Of a stretch of DNA of 64,000 nucleotides, positions 15,927-25,862 are shown one piece after another (within the stretch, counting starts at the first letter, position 1; every line of letters begins with the position of its first letter). A program made the translations under genes and the position numbers. The notes beneath the pieces are model-generated. The model did no database searches, was not told the DNA's origin, and saw only the letters and a program-made list of their open reading frames with translations. This DNA is from Prochlorococcus marinus XMU1410 (GTDB taxonomy: Bacteria; Cyanobacteriota; Cyanobacteriia; PCC-6307; Cyanobiaceae): assembly GCF_017696085.1 (NCBI RefSeq), contig NZ_JAAORH010000001.1:124001-188000 (forward strand). The letters run 5' to 3'.

Positions 15927-16580
15927 TTAGTTAATTGGAGAAAGAGGGTAAAGAGGCAAAACTTTTTTCCAGGAATCTATATTTGAATTTAATAAATTTT
16001 TATTTGACAGATCTAATAGTTCTTTCAAGTCTTTTTTATTATCATAAGTAGCTTCAAAAGAAAGTTCTTTACTATCAAGTTCTTTGACAACTTTTGGTAA
16101 AATTGTTTCTCGAATGATTAGATCCGAGGATTTTTTTTCGTTACTACAAATTTCATATTTACCTGCAATAAAACCCTTACGTTTTAAATTCTTGAAAATC
16201 CAGAATGATTTTTTGTTTTTTAAAATATTATTTTTTGATGCAATTCTTTTTGCCATTATTTGAAATGAACTAAAACTGTCTAGAGGGCAATTTATTTGTT
16301 GTGAGATAGTTCTTGCTAAAACTACAATTAGTCGTGAAGCATTAAAATTTGCTGGCCCTATGCTGACAGATAACTTATTTATTTTTTGTAAATTTTCTTT
16401 GGAAATGAATTTGTTAAGATCATTTATTAAGTTGTTGCAGAGGTCATTATCAAATTTCTTGATAAATAATTCATCAGATTCTAGGGCATTGTTTTTTCTA
16501 TAACCAAAGCCAAAAGCATTATCTGTGCTATGAATCACTAATGTAGAGTAATTTTCTCCTTGATTGAGTTTATTTGTCAT
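15927..16580 (-). CDS. tsaB: tRNA threonylcarbamoyladenosine biosynthesis protein TsaB-like
   Basis: This 217-residue ASKHA-fold protein resembles TsaB/YeaZ, the partner of TsaD in making t6A37 on ANN-decoding tRNAs. The N-terminal LVIHSTDNAFGFGYR replaces the usual LaIDTS start. SVSIGPANFNASRLIVVLARTIS corresponds to the GPGSFTGLR helix, strongly diverged. The acceptor role needs TsaD, which is not in the window. Neighbouring ycf34 lies upstream on the same strand, 9 bases away, so the two probably share a transcript. Confidence 0.75.
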   Translation of the reverse strand: MTNKLNQGENYSTLVIHSTDNAFGFGYRKNNALESDELFIKKFDNDLCNNLINDLNKFISKENLQKINKLSVSIGPANFNASRLIVVLARTISQQINCPLDSFSSFQIMAKRIASKNNILKNKKSFWIFKNLKRKGFIAGKYEICSNEKKSSDLIIRETILPKVVKELDSKELSFEATYDNKKDLKELLDLSNKNLLNSNIDSWKKVLPLYPLSPIN

Positions 16581-16589
16581 CTATTAACT

Positions 16590-16841
16590 TTAAGCAGGTA
16601 ATTGCATACCTGGATTAAACTTGGACCATTTACCAAATTCATTTTCAAAACTTTCACAAGATTGAACATCCCAATCAGTTTTATAATCACCATTATTGTC
16701 TTTAACTATATTGACATGAATGAATGGTTTTTTTGCTTTAAAATCAGGTAGATCACATATATGATCAACACCATGATTATTCTCAACATCATGATATGTG
16801 ATACATCTATCAACCCATTTACAGTTGATGCAAATGCACAT
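16590..16841 (-). CDS. ycf34: Ycf34 family iron-sulfur protein
   Basis: This 83-residue protein starts MCICINCKWVDRC, the conserved Cys-rich opening of Ycf34, a small cyanobacterial and algal plastid protein reported to hold an Fe-S cluster and affect photosynthetic electron transport. Cysteines at 2, 4, 7 and 12 are visible. The tail WSKFNPGMQLPA is typical of the family. The frame is open further upstream to an ATG at 16910, but that would overlap the divergent nucleotidyltransferase gene starting at 16856. The ATG at 16841 gives the conserved N-terminus, so I chose it. Confidence 0.88.
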   Translation of the reverse strand: MCICINCKWVDRCITYHDVENNHGVDHICDLPDFKAKKPFIHVNIVKDNNGDYKTDWDVQSCESFENEFGKWSKFNPGMQLPA

Positions 16842-16855
16842 AATTAATAAATAAT

Positions 16856-18073
16856 ATGAAAAATAGCTTTCACACAGATCATACACTAATAATTGATGAA
16901 TTAGAAACAAGTATAAAATTTCATAATTTGGATTTAATCTTAGGTTTTTTACCTAAAGGATCATATTTGGTTGGTGGTTATATAAGAGATATTATTTTGG
17001 GAAGAAAAACTGAAAAGTTAGATGTTGATATTGTGGTACCTTTAAATGGCATTGAAATTGGTAAAAAGATTGCAGATAATATTGGATCAAGATTTATCAT
17101 TTTAGATAAAAACAGAGAAGTAGTAAGAATTATTTTTAATAATATTTATATTGATATTGCTAATCAAGTTTCATCTTCCATAGAAGGAGATTTATGTTCT
17201 AGAGACTTTTCGATTAATTCAATTGCTTTTTTATTTGATAAGAAGAGTTTGTTTGATCCATTAAATGGTCTTAAAGATCTTGAGATGTCTTTGCTTAGAA
17301 CTCATTCTGAAAAAAATTTATTAAATGACCCTTTACGAATTTTAAGATGTTTTCGATTTGTTTCAGAATTGAATTTTAAAATTGATTTAAGATTAGTTGA
17401 TTTTATAAAAAAAAATAAAGGGAACTTATATCTTGTCGCAAAAGAGAGAATTACTTATGAAATACAGAAAATAGTAAGGGGAGCAAATGCTCTTGATTCA
17501 GTATTGTTGATAAAAAAATTAAATATATTTGATATTGAAAATTTATTTGAAGATTCTTTTTTTTTGGATTTAGAGAAAATTAATTATGGAGAACTTGATC
17601 AGGAAGAAAAAGATAAATATTTACCATCATTTTTTATTACTCAAATCTTAGATGTTGTAACTTTAGAGAAATTGAAATTTAGTAAAGCTGATATTGCAAA
17701 AACTAAGTTATTGCGAAAATGGTACCTTTTCTTGAAAAACAAAAATATAGCTCAGTTAGATGAATTTGACAGATTTAAATTACATCAAGAATTAGAAATG
17801 TTTCTGCCATCTTTTATTTTTTATTTACCTCAAAACTTACAATTAGAGTGGCTTCATAGATGGCGTGACAACGATGATAAATTATTTCATCCCTCAAACT
17901 TAGTTAATGGTGATGTAATTAAAAAAAATTTGGAAATCAAGGATGGACCTATCTTGGGAGAGCTTTTACAGTATCTTTCTAAGGAACTTGCATATAATAG
18001 ATTGAATAATTTTGATGAAACTATTTATAAAGCAAAGCGATGGATTGAACAAAATGCGCCAAAATGTGATTAA
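16856..18073 (+). CDS. tRNA nucleotidyltransferase / poly(A) polymerase family
   Basis: This 405-residue class II nucleotidyltransferase shows YLVGGYIRDIILGR (38-50), then LDVDIVVP with D56 and D58 as metal ligands, the flexible-loop segment CSRDFSINSIAF, and NDPLRILRCFRF. It probably adds CCA, or part of it, to tRNA 3' ends. The tRNA-Asn in this window lacks an encoded CCA, so such an activity is required. No HD phosphohydrolase domain is visible. It diverges from ycf34 with 14 bases between the starts, so their promoters overlap. Confidence 0.9.
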   Translation: MKNSFHTDHTLIIDELETSIKFHNLDLILGFLPKGSYLVGGYIRDIILGRKTEKLDVDIVVPLNGIEIGKKIADNIGSRFIILDKNREVVRIIFNNIYIDIANQVSSSIEGDLCSRDFSINSIAFLFDKKSLFDPLNGLKDLEMSLLRTHSEKNLLNDPLRILRCFRFVSELNFKIDLRLVDFIKKNKGNLYLVAKERITYEIQKIVRGANALDSVLLIKKLNIFDIENLFEDSFFLDLEKINYGELDQEEKDKYLPSFFITQILDVVTLEKLKFSKADIAKTKLLRKWYLFLKNKNIAQLDEFDRFKLHQELEMFLPSFIFYLPQNLQLEWLHRWRDNDDKLFHPSNLVNGDVIKKNLEIKDGPILGELLQYLSKELAYNRLNNFDETIYKAKRWIEQNAPKCD

Positions 18074-18131
18074 ATACACATAGCTTAGTTTTGTTTAGAA
18101 GTTCAGACTTCAAAATCATTTTTAAAAATTT

Positions 18132-18551
18132 ATGAGTATTCGCATTTACATTGGCAACTTACCACAAGGATTTAATCCAAAAGAATTTGATGCACTTTTA
18201 AAGTCAGTTTCCGATTCGATTAGATTTAAAGCAGTTTTAGATAAGGAAACTAAGGAATGCAGGGGGTTTGGTTTTGCTACTTCTAATAATGAAGATAATG
18301 CTAATTTAGTAATTCAAAAGTTAAATGGTTTTGAATTTAATGGTTCTAAATTAAGAGTAGAGCTATCAGAAAAGAAAGATTCTGCTTCAAATAAAAGAAA
18401 TAGTGGAAAATCAAATAAGAATAAGAAGAGGAAAGACTTTAAGAAAATTGTTCACAGTGATGCTCCTAACTTAGAAGCTCCTGATCCAAGATGGGCAGGA
18501 GAACTATCTAAATTAAAAGATTTGTTGGCTAATCAGAAGACTCCTGCTTAG
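18132..18551 (+). CDS. RRM RNA-binding protein, RbpD-like
   Basis: This 139-residue protein has one RNA recognition motif (residues about 1-83). RNP2 is IYIGNLP at 5-11 and RNP1 is the octamer-like CRGFGFAT near 43-50. A Lys/Ser/Asn-rich basic tail and an acidic end with DPRWAGELSKLKDLLANQ follow. Cyanobacterial RRM proteins are often cold-induced or help place photosynthesis mRNAs. The tail ending is shared with picocyanobacterial RbpD-like proteins as I recall them. Its stop abuts the convergent crtB stop. Confidence 0.88.
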   Translation: MSIRIYIGNLPQGFNPKEFDALLKSVSDSIRFKAVLDKETKECRGFGFATSNNEDNANLVIQKLNGFEFNGSKLRVELSEKKDSASNKRNSGKSNKNKKRKDFKKIVHSDAPNLEAPDPRWAGELSKLKDLLANQKTPA

Positions 18552-19460
18552 TCATTTAATTCGAGAAATTAAAAAAGATATAGGAATTTCAAAAGCTTTT
18601 ACTGAATTTTTTACAAAAGCTCTATTATTGAAGACATCATAGTCTAGTCTTTCTATAGAATTTAATATTCCTCTATAAAGACGTAAGGATGTCCAAACAG
18701 GCCATCTTGCGTCAGAAGATAACCATTTGATTCCATCTTCAGATTTCTGGAACCAATCGCGAGCCCTGGTTAATTGAAAGTTCATTAGTGCTTTCCATTG
18801 TTTGTTTATTTCACCTTTTAAAAGTTTTTCTTCAGAATAATTAAATTTTTCAATATCTTCTTGAGGGAGATAAATTCTACCTCTTTGTCTATCTTCGCCG
18901 ACATCTCTTAATATATTTGTCAATTGATTAGCTATACCTAAAGCTATAGCAGCTTCTGAGGGGTCAGGTTTGGCACTCCATGGAGCGGATGTGTAAGCAC
19001 TATCAATCCCCATGACATTCTGAGTCATCAAACCAACTGTACCTGCGACTCTATAACAATAGAGTTTTAATTCATCAAAATCTTTGTATCTAAATTTATT
19101 AAGATCCATTCTCTGGCCATCAATCATGTCTAGATAAGGTTGAATACTTTGTGGATATTTTTCGATGGTGTCTAATAGAACAGCATCTAATTCCGATTTA
19201 ATTTTGCCTTTAAAAACATTTTTTGTATTTTCTTCCCATGCATTTAAATTTTCTGCAAGTTCATCTTGCGATTTAGTTGAAGCTTCTAAGCTATCCATTA
19301 TTTCATCTGTTCTTCTACACCAAACATAAATAGCCCAAATAGCTTTTCTTTTCTCTAGAGGTAGCAGAAGAGTTCCCAAGTAAAAGGTTTTAGCCCATTT
19401 TTGGGTTTCTTTTCGGCATATCTCGTATGCTTGATCTAGTTGAGAAATTGAATTTTTCAA
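18552..19460 (-). CDS. crtB: Phytoene synthase
   Basis: The 302-residue enzyme condenses two geranylgeranyl diphosphates to phytoene, the first committed carotenoid step. The first Asp-rich motif is DEIMD (D52-D56). The second is NILRDVGEDRQRGRIYLP, both canonical. YVWCRRTDE and a LRLYRGIL stretch near the end are typical. The start is TTG at 19460, as no ATG precedes the conserved SQLDQAYEICR. It follows crtP (phytoene desaturase) by about 40 bases on the same strand, probably as an operon. Confidence 0.95.
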   Translation of the reverse strand: MKNSISQLDQAYEICRKETQKWAKTFYLGTLLLPLEKRKAIWAIYVWCRRTDEIMDSLEASTKSQDELAENLNAWEENTKNVFKGKIKSELDAVLLDTIEKYPQSIQPYLDMIDGQRMDLNKFRYKDFDELKLYCYRVAGTVGLMTQNVMGIDSAYTSAPWSAKPDPSEAAIALGIANQLTNILRDVGEDRQRGRIYLPQEDIEKFNYSEEKLLKGEINKQWKALMNFQLTRARDWFQKSEDGIKWLSSDARWPVWTSLRLYRGILNSIERLDYDVFNNRAFVKNSVKAFEIPISFLISRIK

Positions 19461-19500
19461 AAAGTTTTAGATGAATTTTTAAATTACTGGAATGTAAATC

Positions 19501-20943
<1,443 letters not shown>

Positions 20944-20991
20944 TTAAAGTTAGAACATAATAGTTTTTTTCGTTGATTATTTCGTAAAATT

Positions 20992-21339
20992 ATGGAAAAA
21001 ATGCTTTTAAAATCCACTACTAGGCATGTAAGAATTTTTACTGCCGAAATTGTAGATAAGGAATTAAAGTTTCATCCCAATAAACTAACTCTTGATTTAG
21101 ATCCCGATAACGAATTTATTTGGAACCAAGATTCTCTAAACAAAATAAATGAAAAATTTAATGAATTAATTAAAGAGAGAGCAGGAAAGGATTTAGATGA
21201 TTATGAACTTCGAAAAATAGGATCAGAAATTGAAGGTTTGATTAAATTTTTGCTTCAAAATGGTCAGCTTAGCTATAACCCTGATTGTAGAGTAATGAAT
21301 TATTCAATGGGTTTACCAAAGACAAATGAAGTGTTGTGA
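20992..21339 (+). CDS. ndhM: NAD(P)H-quinone oxidoreductase subunit M
   Basis: This 115-residue protein matches the cyanobacterial/plastid NdhM family: [17 protein letters not shown], then [16 protein letters not shown] and the ending [17 protein letters not shown]. NdhM is a peripheral stroma-side subunit of the NDH-1 complex involved in cyclic electron flow and respiration. ATG at 20992 is used; ATG at 21001 is also possible. The gene overlaps the following DUF3172 gene by four bases, so the two are probably coupled in translation. Confidence 0.95.
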   Translation: MEKMLLKSTTRHVRIFTAEIVDKELKFHPNKLTLDLDPDNEFIWNQDSLNKINEKFNELIKERAGKDLDDYELRKIGSEIEGLIKFLLQNGQLSYNPDCRVMNYSMGLPKTNEVL

Positions 21340-21959
21340 ATAGATCATCCTCAAATAGAAGGCCAAGAAGAGGCTCAAATAGAAGTTATTATCCACCAAA
21401 TTCAAAGGACATGGATCCTTATGGTCAAAGAAGCAATAGATTGCCTGCTTCTTCTGAACAAAAGATCAACTTTAGTACAGGAACAATTGCCGTACTTGCT
21501 GGAGTATTAATTTTAGGTGTTGGTATCGGGAGCGCTATTACTAGTACAACTGATGGCGGGCAGGGAAACATAGCAAGTCAACAACAATTAGATATGGCTG
21601 TTCCAGATCCTGAATTTTGCAGACAATGGGGAGCTAGTGCTTTTGTAATTGATGTTGAAATGTATACGACTCTAAATCCATCCACGAGTTTTGTAACGCA
21701 ACCAGCTCTTCAACCAGGGTGCGTTATTAGAAGAGAGAATTGGACAGTGTTACAAAAACAGGGCGCAATTAGTAATGAAGATGTAAGAGAATGTAAGCAA
21801 AGGATGAATACTTTTGCTTATATTGGTTCTATAAGAGATAAGCCAATAGTTAAGTGCGTTTATCAGACTGATGTAAATGAAAATAAATTTATAATAAAAG
21901 GTGATGGACAAGCTGAAGACGGCGGGGTAGGTATTAACAAAGAAGCAATTCAGTTTTGA
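21336..21959 (+). CDS. DUF3172 family membrane-anchored protein
   Basis: This 207-residue protein has an Arg/Ser/Asn-rich N-terminus (1-40), one membrane helix at about 48-68 ([19 protein letters not shown]), and a conserved C-terminal domain with [28 protein letters not shown] and KCVYQTD. This is the layout of DUF3172, found in cyanobacteria and plastids; I know of no defined function. Three cysteines in the outer domain could form a disulfide or bind a cofactor. The start is GTG at 21336, overlapping the ndhM stop (GTGA). Confidence 0.85.
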   Translation: MNRSSSNRRPRRGSNRSYYPPNSKDMDPYGQRSNRLPASSEQKINFSTGTIAVLAGVLILGVGIGSAITSTTDGGQGNIASQQQLDMAVPDPEFCRQWGASAFVIDVEMYTTLNPSTSFVTQPALQPGCVIRRENWTVLQKQGAISNEDVRECKQRMNTFAYIGSIRDKPIVKCVYQTDVNENKFIIKGDGQAEDGGVGINKEAIQF

Positions 21960-21965
21960 TCGAAA

Positions 21966-22910
21966 TTATATATGCCTCAAAGGGCTTTCTAAACTAGCAA
22001 ATTGTGGGAGAATGTTTTTCTTAAATACTTCTGATGCTCTTGATGTATATCTTGACGGATTAGTAATTAATTTAAGTTCTCTTTTTACCTCTAAATCAGC
22101 TACGAATGCTTTATGAATTGTTCCAGCCGATAATTCTCTTTCAATAGAAACAACAGGCAAAAACGAAGCTCCTAAACCTGATTGAACTGCATTCTTGATT
22201 GCTTCAAGAGAGTTAAGTTCCATCTCAATTTTTAATCTTTGAATGTCAAGCCCAGAATCTTGGAGAAGTTTGTCAACAACTTTTCTTGTTGTAGATTGTG
22301 AGTCTAATGTTACAAAATTTAATTTGTATAAGTCTTCTTTTAAAAGCTCTTTTTTGGTCGAAAGTGGATGTTTAGATGGTAAAACTAATGCCAATTCATC
22401 AGTGGCATATGGAATTACTTGTAGCAAATTTTCCAAATCTCCAGGTAATTGTCCGCCAATAATGGCTAAGTCAATTTGTCCATTGGCCACACTCCAACCA
22501 GTTCTTCTCGTACTATGAACTTGAAGTTGGACGGACACATCAGGGTATTTTTGTCTGAATAGCCCTATCATTCTCGGCATTAAATAGGTACCCGTTGTTT
22601 GGCTCGCTCCAATGACAAGAGTTCCACCTTTTAAGCTATTTAAATCTTCAATAGCCTTGCAAGCTTCGTCGCATTGATTCAAAATCCGTTCACAATATTC
22701 AAGTAATAGTCTCCCTGCTTCAGTCAAAAGAGCCTTCCTCCCACCTCTGTCGAAAATTGTGATTTCAAGTTGTTTTTCTAAATTTTGTATTTGTAAACTT
22801 ACGGCAGGTTGGGTGACATATAAGAGATCTGCAGCTTTTTTAAAACTTCCTTGAGCTGCTATAGCTTTTAATATTCTTAATTGGTCGAGTGTGAATGGTA
22901 ATTCTGGCAT
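21966..22910 (-). CDS. rbcR: LysR-type regulator, RbcR/Ycf30-like
   Basis: This 314-residue protein has an N-terminal LysR winged helix ([36 protein letters not shown]) and an effector domain with [25 protein letters not shown]. The wording is that of RbcR/Ycf30 in cyanobacteria and algae, an activator of Rubisco and related genes that senses photosynthetic metabolites. It diverges from the NnrU-like gene, with ndhF and ndhD beyond. The 83-base gap contains two small palindromes that could be its own operator. Confidence 0.88.
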   Translation of the reverse strand: MPELPFTLDQLRILKAIAAQGSFKKAADLLYVTQPAVSLQIQNLEKQLEITIFDRGGRKALLTEAGRLLLEYCERILNQCDEACKAIEDLNSLKGGTLVIGASQTTGTYLMPRMIGLFRQKYPDVSVQLQVHSTRRTGWSVANGQIDLAIIGGQLPGDLENLLQVIPYATDELALVLPSKHPLSTKKELLKEDLYKLNFVTLDSQSTTRKVVDKLLQDSGLDIQRLKIEMELNSLEAIKNAVQSGLGASFLPVVSIERELSAGTIHKAFVADLEVKRELKLITNPSRYTSRASEVFKKNILPQFASLESPLRHI

Positions 22911-22939
22911 CTATTATGCCTACAGTTTCTTATAATTCT

Positions 22940-22969
22940 AATGCTAAGGAGCATTCTTGTTAAGAACAA
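22940..22969. promoter_or_regulatory. Paired palindromes in the rbcR/nnrU-like divergent promoter
   Basis: AATGCT (22940-22945) and AGCATT (22950-22955) form a perfect 6-bp inverted repeat with a 4-base spacer. Directly next to it, TTGTT (22957-22961) and AACAA (22965-22969) form another with a 3-base spacer. LysR regulators commonly bind dyads between their own gene and a divergent target, so these are candidate RbcR sites. The assignment is inferred from position only. Confidence 0.45.
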
Positions 22970-22993
22970 AAATTATTTGAACAATTTACACAT

Positions 22994-23722
22994 ATGGAGA
23001 CTCATAAAACTTCGCTAATCATCTTAATTTTGATTTTGATTTTTGCAGTCATTCATAGTGGGGGAGCTGCTTTAAGAATTAAAGCAGAATCTATTATGGG
23101 TCCAAGATTATGGCGGTTATGTTTTGTTTTTTTAAGTTTGCCATCTGCAATTATCTTGATTAGTTATTTTTTAGCTCATAGGTATGACGGAATCAGATTA
23201 TGGAATTTACAGGGAAATAATTTTGTTTTTATGGTCGTTTGGTTCTTAACTGCAATAAGTTTTTTATTTTTATATCCCGCTACTTACAATTTGCTAGAAA
23301 TTCCTTCCGTTTTAAAACCTAAAGTACGAATCTATGGAACTGGGATAATGCGAATCACAAGACATCCACAAGCATTTGGTCAGATAATTTGGTGTTTTGC
23401 GCATACTTTATGGATTGGTACATCATTCACATTAGTAACTTCTATTGGCTTAGTTTTGCATCACCTTTTTGCAATTTGGCATGGCGACAAGAGATTAGCA
23501 AATAGATTTGGAGAAGAATTTGAAAATTTTAAAAAAAATACCTCCATAATCCCTTTCTTGGCGATACTTGAGGGGAGGCAAGAATTTAAGATTAAAGAAT
23601 TTTTTAGGTTATCTCAAGTTGGCATACTAATTGCAATAGGCGTACTTTGGTGGTCTCATCAATATATAAATATTGCTGTTAAAACATTTAATTCATCATT
23701 TTTGTCTGAATTTTTCAATTGA
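22994..23722 (+). CDS. NnrU family membrane protein, possible 15-cis-zeta-carotene isomerase (Z-ISO-like)
   Basis: This 242-residue protein has about six hydrophobic helices and the family features HSGGAALR near 22-29, MRITRHPQAFGQIIWCFAHTLWIG near the middle, and HHLFAIWHGDKRL. NnrU was named in denitrifiers, but plant Z-ISO, a heme-containing carotenoid isomerase, belongs to the same family. The organism makes carotenoids, and crtB/crtP lie 2-4 kb away, so Z-ISO activity is a fair inference. The conserved histidines (H21, H124 and later) could ligate heme. It is followed after 33 bases by ndhF. Confidence 0.75.
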   Translation: METHKTSLIILILILIFAVIHSGGAALRIKAESIMGPRLWRLCFVFLSLPSAIILISYFLAHRYDGIRLWNLQGNNFVFMVVWFLTAISFLFLYPATYNLLEIPSVLKPKVRIYGTGIMRITRHPQAFGQIIWCFAHTLWIGTSFTLVTSIGLVLHHLFAIWHGDKRLANRFGEEFENFKKNTSIIPFLAILEGRQEFKIKEFFRLSQVGILIAIGVLWWSHQYINIAVKTFNSSFLSEFFN

Positions 23723-23755
23723 CAGTTTAAAATCAAAATACAAGTTCTTTAAAAA

Positions 23756-25777
23756 ATGCCACAAGCTTCAGAAATTGCCTGGTTAATTCCCGTTTTCCCA
23801 CTTATTGGAGCAGTGCTTTCTGGCTTAGGACTAATAAGCATTAATAAGAAAATTAATAATTCAAGAGAAATTGTTTCGGTAGGTTTGATTTCTTTCGTTG
23901 GGATTTCTGCGGTAATTAGTTATAAAGCTTTAATTGAACAAATTAATGGTTATCAATCAGTTGAAAAATTATTTGTATGGGCTAATGCAGGGGATTTCAC
24001 AATTCCAATGGGATTTGTCCTTGATCCTTTGGGGAGTGTAATGCTTGCGTTAGTAACTACAATAACTTTGCTGGTAATGATTTACTCTCATGGTTACATG
24101 GCGCATGACAAAGGATATGTCAGATTTTTTACATATTTAGCATTATTTAGTAGTTCAATGATGGGATTAATAGTTAGTCCGAATTTATTAGAAATTTATG
24201 TATTTTGGGAATTAGTTGGAATGTGTTCTTATTTATTAGTTGGTTTTTGGTATGACAGGGATGGCGCTGCACACGCTGCACAAAAAGCATTTGTTGTTAA
24301 TAGAGTGGGAGATTTTGGTTTATTACTAGGAATTCTTGGCCTATTTTGGGCAACAAATAGTTTTGATTTTAATGAAATAGCTACTGGAATTTCTCAATCG
24401 ATATCTGATCATTCGATACCCATTTGGGCTGCTTTATTACTGTGTTTTTTAGTGTTTCTAGGGCCTATGGCTAAATCCGCTCAGTTTCCTCTTCATGTGT
24501 GGTTGCCTGATGCGATGGAAGGTCCTACACCAATTTCTGCGCTTATCCATGCTGCAACAATGGTTGCAGCAGGAATCTTTCTTGTAGCAAGACTTCAACC
24601 TTTGTATTCAATATTCCCCTCTATTCAGTTCATTATTGCTTTAGTTGGTACCATTACTTGTTTTTTAGGAGCCTCTATAGCTTTGACCCAAATGGATTTA
24701 AAAAAAGGTTTAGCATACAGCACAGTTTCTCAGCTTGGGTATATGATGCTCGCAATGGGTTGTGGAGCACCAGTTGCAGGAATTTTTCATTTAGTAACTC
24801 ATGCTTGCTTTAAAGCAATGCTATTTTTGGGATCTGGTTCAGTAATACATGCTATGGAAGAAGTAGTTGGCCATCAGCCTGTATTAGCTCAAGATATGAG
24901 ATTGATGGGCGGTTTAAGAAAAAAAATGCCATATACATCAACAACATTTTTAATAGGTTGTATAGCAATTAGTGGGATTCCCCCATTGGCAGGTTTTTGG
25001 AGTAAAGATGAGATACTCGGAAATGCTTTTATATCATTTCCAGCTTTTTGGTTCGTAGGACTTCTAACAGCTGGTATGACTGCTTTTTATATGTTTAGGC
25101 TTTATTTCTTGACATTCGAAGGAGATTTCAGAGGAGAGAATAAAGAATTGCAAAAAGAGCTTTTAATAGCCTCTAAAATAAATATAGATGAAGAAAATGA
25201 AGAAGAGCATGAAGAACATGGCTCTATTCATGAGTCACCCTGGTCAATGACATTCCCCTTGGTATTTCTAGCTGTACCTTCTATAGTTATTGGTTTTATG
25301 GGGCTTCCATGGGATAGCAAAATTGCAAATTTACTAGATCCTGAAGAAGCAGAGATTGTTGCAAAAGCCTTCGATTTAAAAGAATTTTTGCCTTTAGCAA
25401 TTGCGTCAGTAGTTATTGCATCAGCTGGAATCATTATTGCTTATCAGGCATATTTTCTGAAAAAAATTAATCTATCAGTTTTATTTGCCGAAAAGTTTCC
25501 TAGCATCAACCAATTTTTATCGAATAAATGGTATTTAGATGATATTAATGAAAAACTATTTGTTAAGGGTAGTAGAAAACTTGCTAAAGAAGTCTTAGAG
25601 GTTGATTCTAAGGTTGTTGATGGTGTTGTAAATCTTACTGGACTAGTAACTTTAGGTAGTGGAGAAGGTTTAAAATATTTTGAGACTGGTAGGGCTCAAT
25701 TCTATGCGCTTATTGTTTTTGGAGGTGTAATTCTACTGGTTGCTATATTTGGTTTTCAATCTCCTCAAGTATCTTAA
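23756..25777 (+). CDS. ndhF: NAD(P)H-quinone oxidoreductase subunit 5
   Basis: The 673-residue antiporter-like proton-pumping subunit has about 15-16 membrane helices. MVYSHGYMAHDKGY-like and FWELVGMCSYLLVGFW motifs, FPLHVWLPDAMEGPTPISALIHAATMVAAGIFL, and HACFKAMLFLGSGSVIHA are typical of NdhF1. A Glu-rich loop (residues about 478-495, EENEEEHEEHG) lies between late helices. It belongs to the respiratory/cyclic NDH-1L type rather than the CO2-uptake NdhF3/F4 type, judged by the absence of neighbouring cupA/chpX. The ndhD gene follows after 85 bases. Confidence 0.96.
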   Translation: MPQASEIAWLIPVFPLIGAVLSGLGLISINKKINNSREIVSVGLISFVGISAVISYKALIEQINGYQSVEKLFVWANAGDFTIPMGFVLDPLGSVMLALVTTITLLVMIYSHGYMAHDKGYVRFFTYLALFSSSMMGLIVSPNLLEIYVFWELVGMCSYLLVGFWYDRDGAAHAAQKAFVVNRVGDFGLLLGILGLFWATNSFDFNEIATGISQSISDHSIPIWAALLLCFLVFLGPMAKSAQFPLHVWLPDAMEGPTPISALIHAATMVAAGIFLVARLQPLYSIFPSIQFIIALVGTITCFLGASIALTQMDLKKGLAYSTVSQLGYMMLAMGCGAPVAGIFHLVTHACFKAMLFLGSGSVIHAMEEVVGHQPVLAQDMRLMGGLRKKMPYTSTTFLIGCIAISGIPPLAGFWSKDEILGNAFISFPAFWFVGLLTAGMTAFYMFRLYFLTFEGDFRGENKELQKELLIASKINIDEENEEEHEEHGSIHESPWSMTFPLVFLAVPSIVIGFMGLPWDSKIANLLDPEEAEIVAKAFDLKEFLPLAIASVVIASAGIIIAYQAYFLKKINLSVLFAEKFPSINQFLSNKWYLDDINEKLFVKGSRKLAKEVLEVDSKVVDGVVNLTGLVTLGSGEGLKYFETGRAQFYALIVFGGVILLVAIFGFQSPQVS

Positions 25778-25862
25778 TTACAATTGTGTGTCTTCACTGT
25801 CCATTGGGGTGAAAAAATAGAGAAAATTTCTAGACTTTATTTAAGATAAATTTCTTATTAAA

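Noticed and set aside
16842-16910. Longer ycf34 start at 16910
   Set aside because: It would overlap the divergent nucleotidyltransferase start, and the added 23 residues lack family similarity; the Cys-rich MCICINC start is the conserved one.
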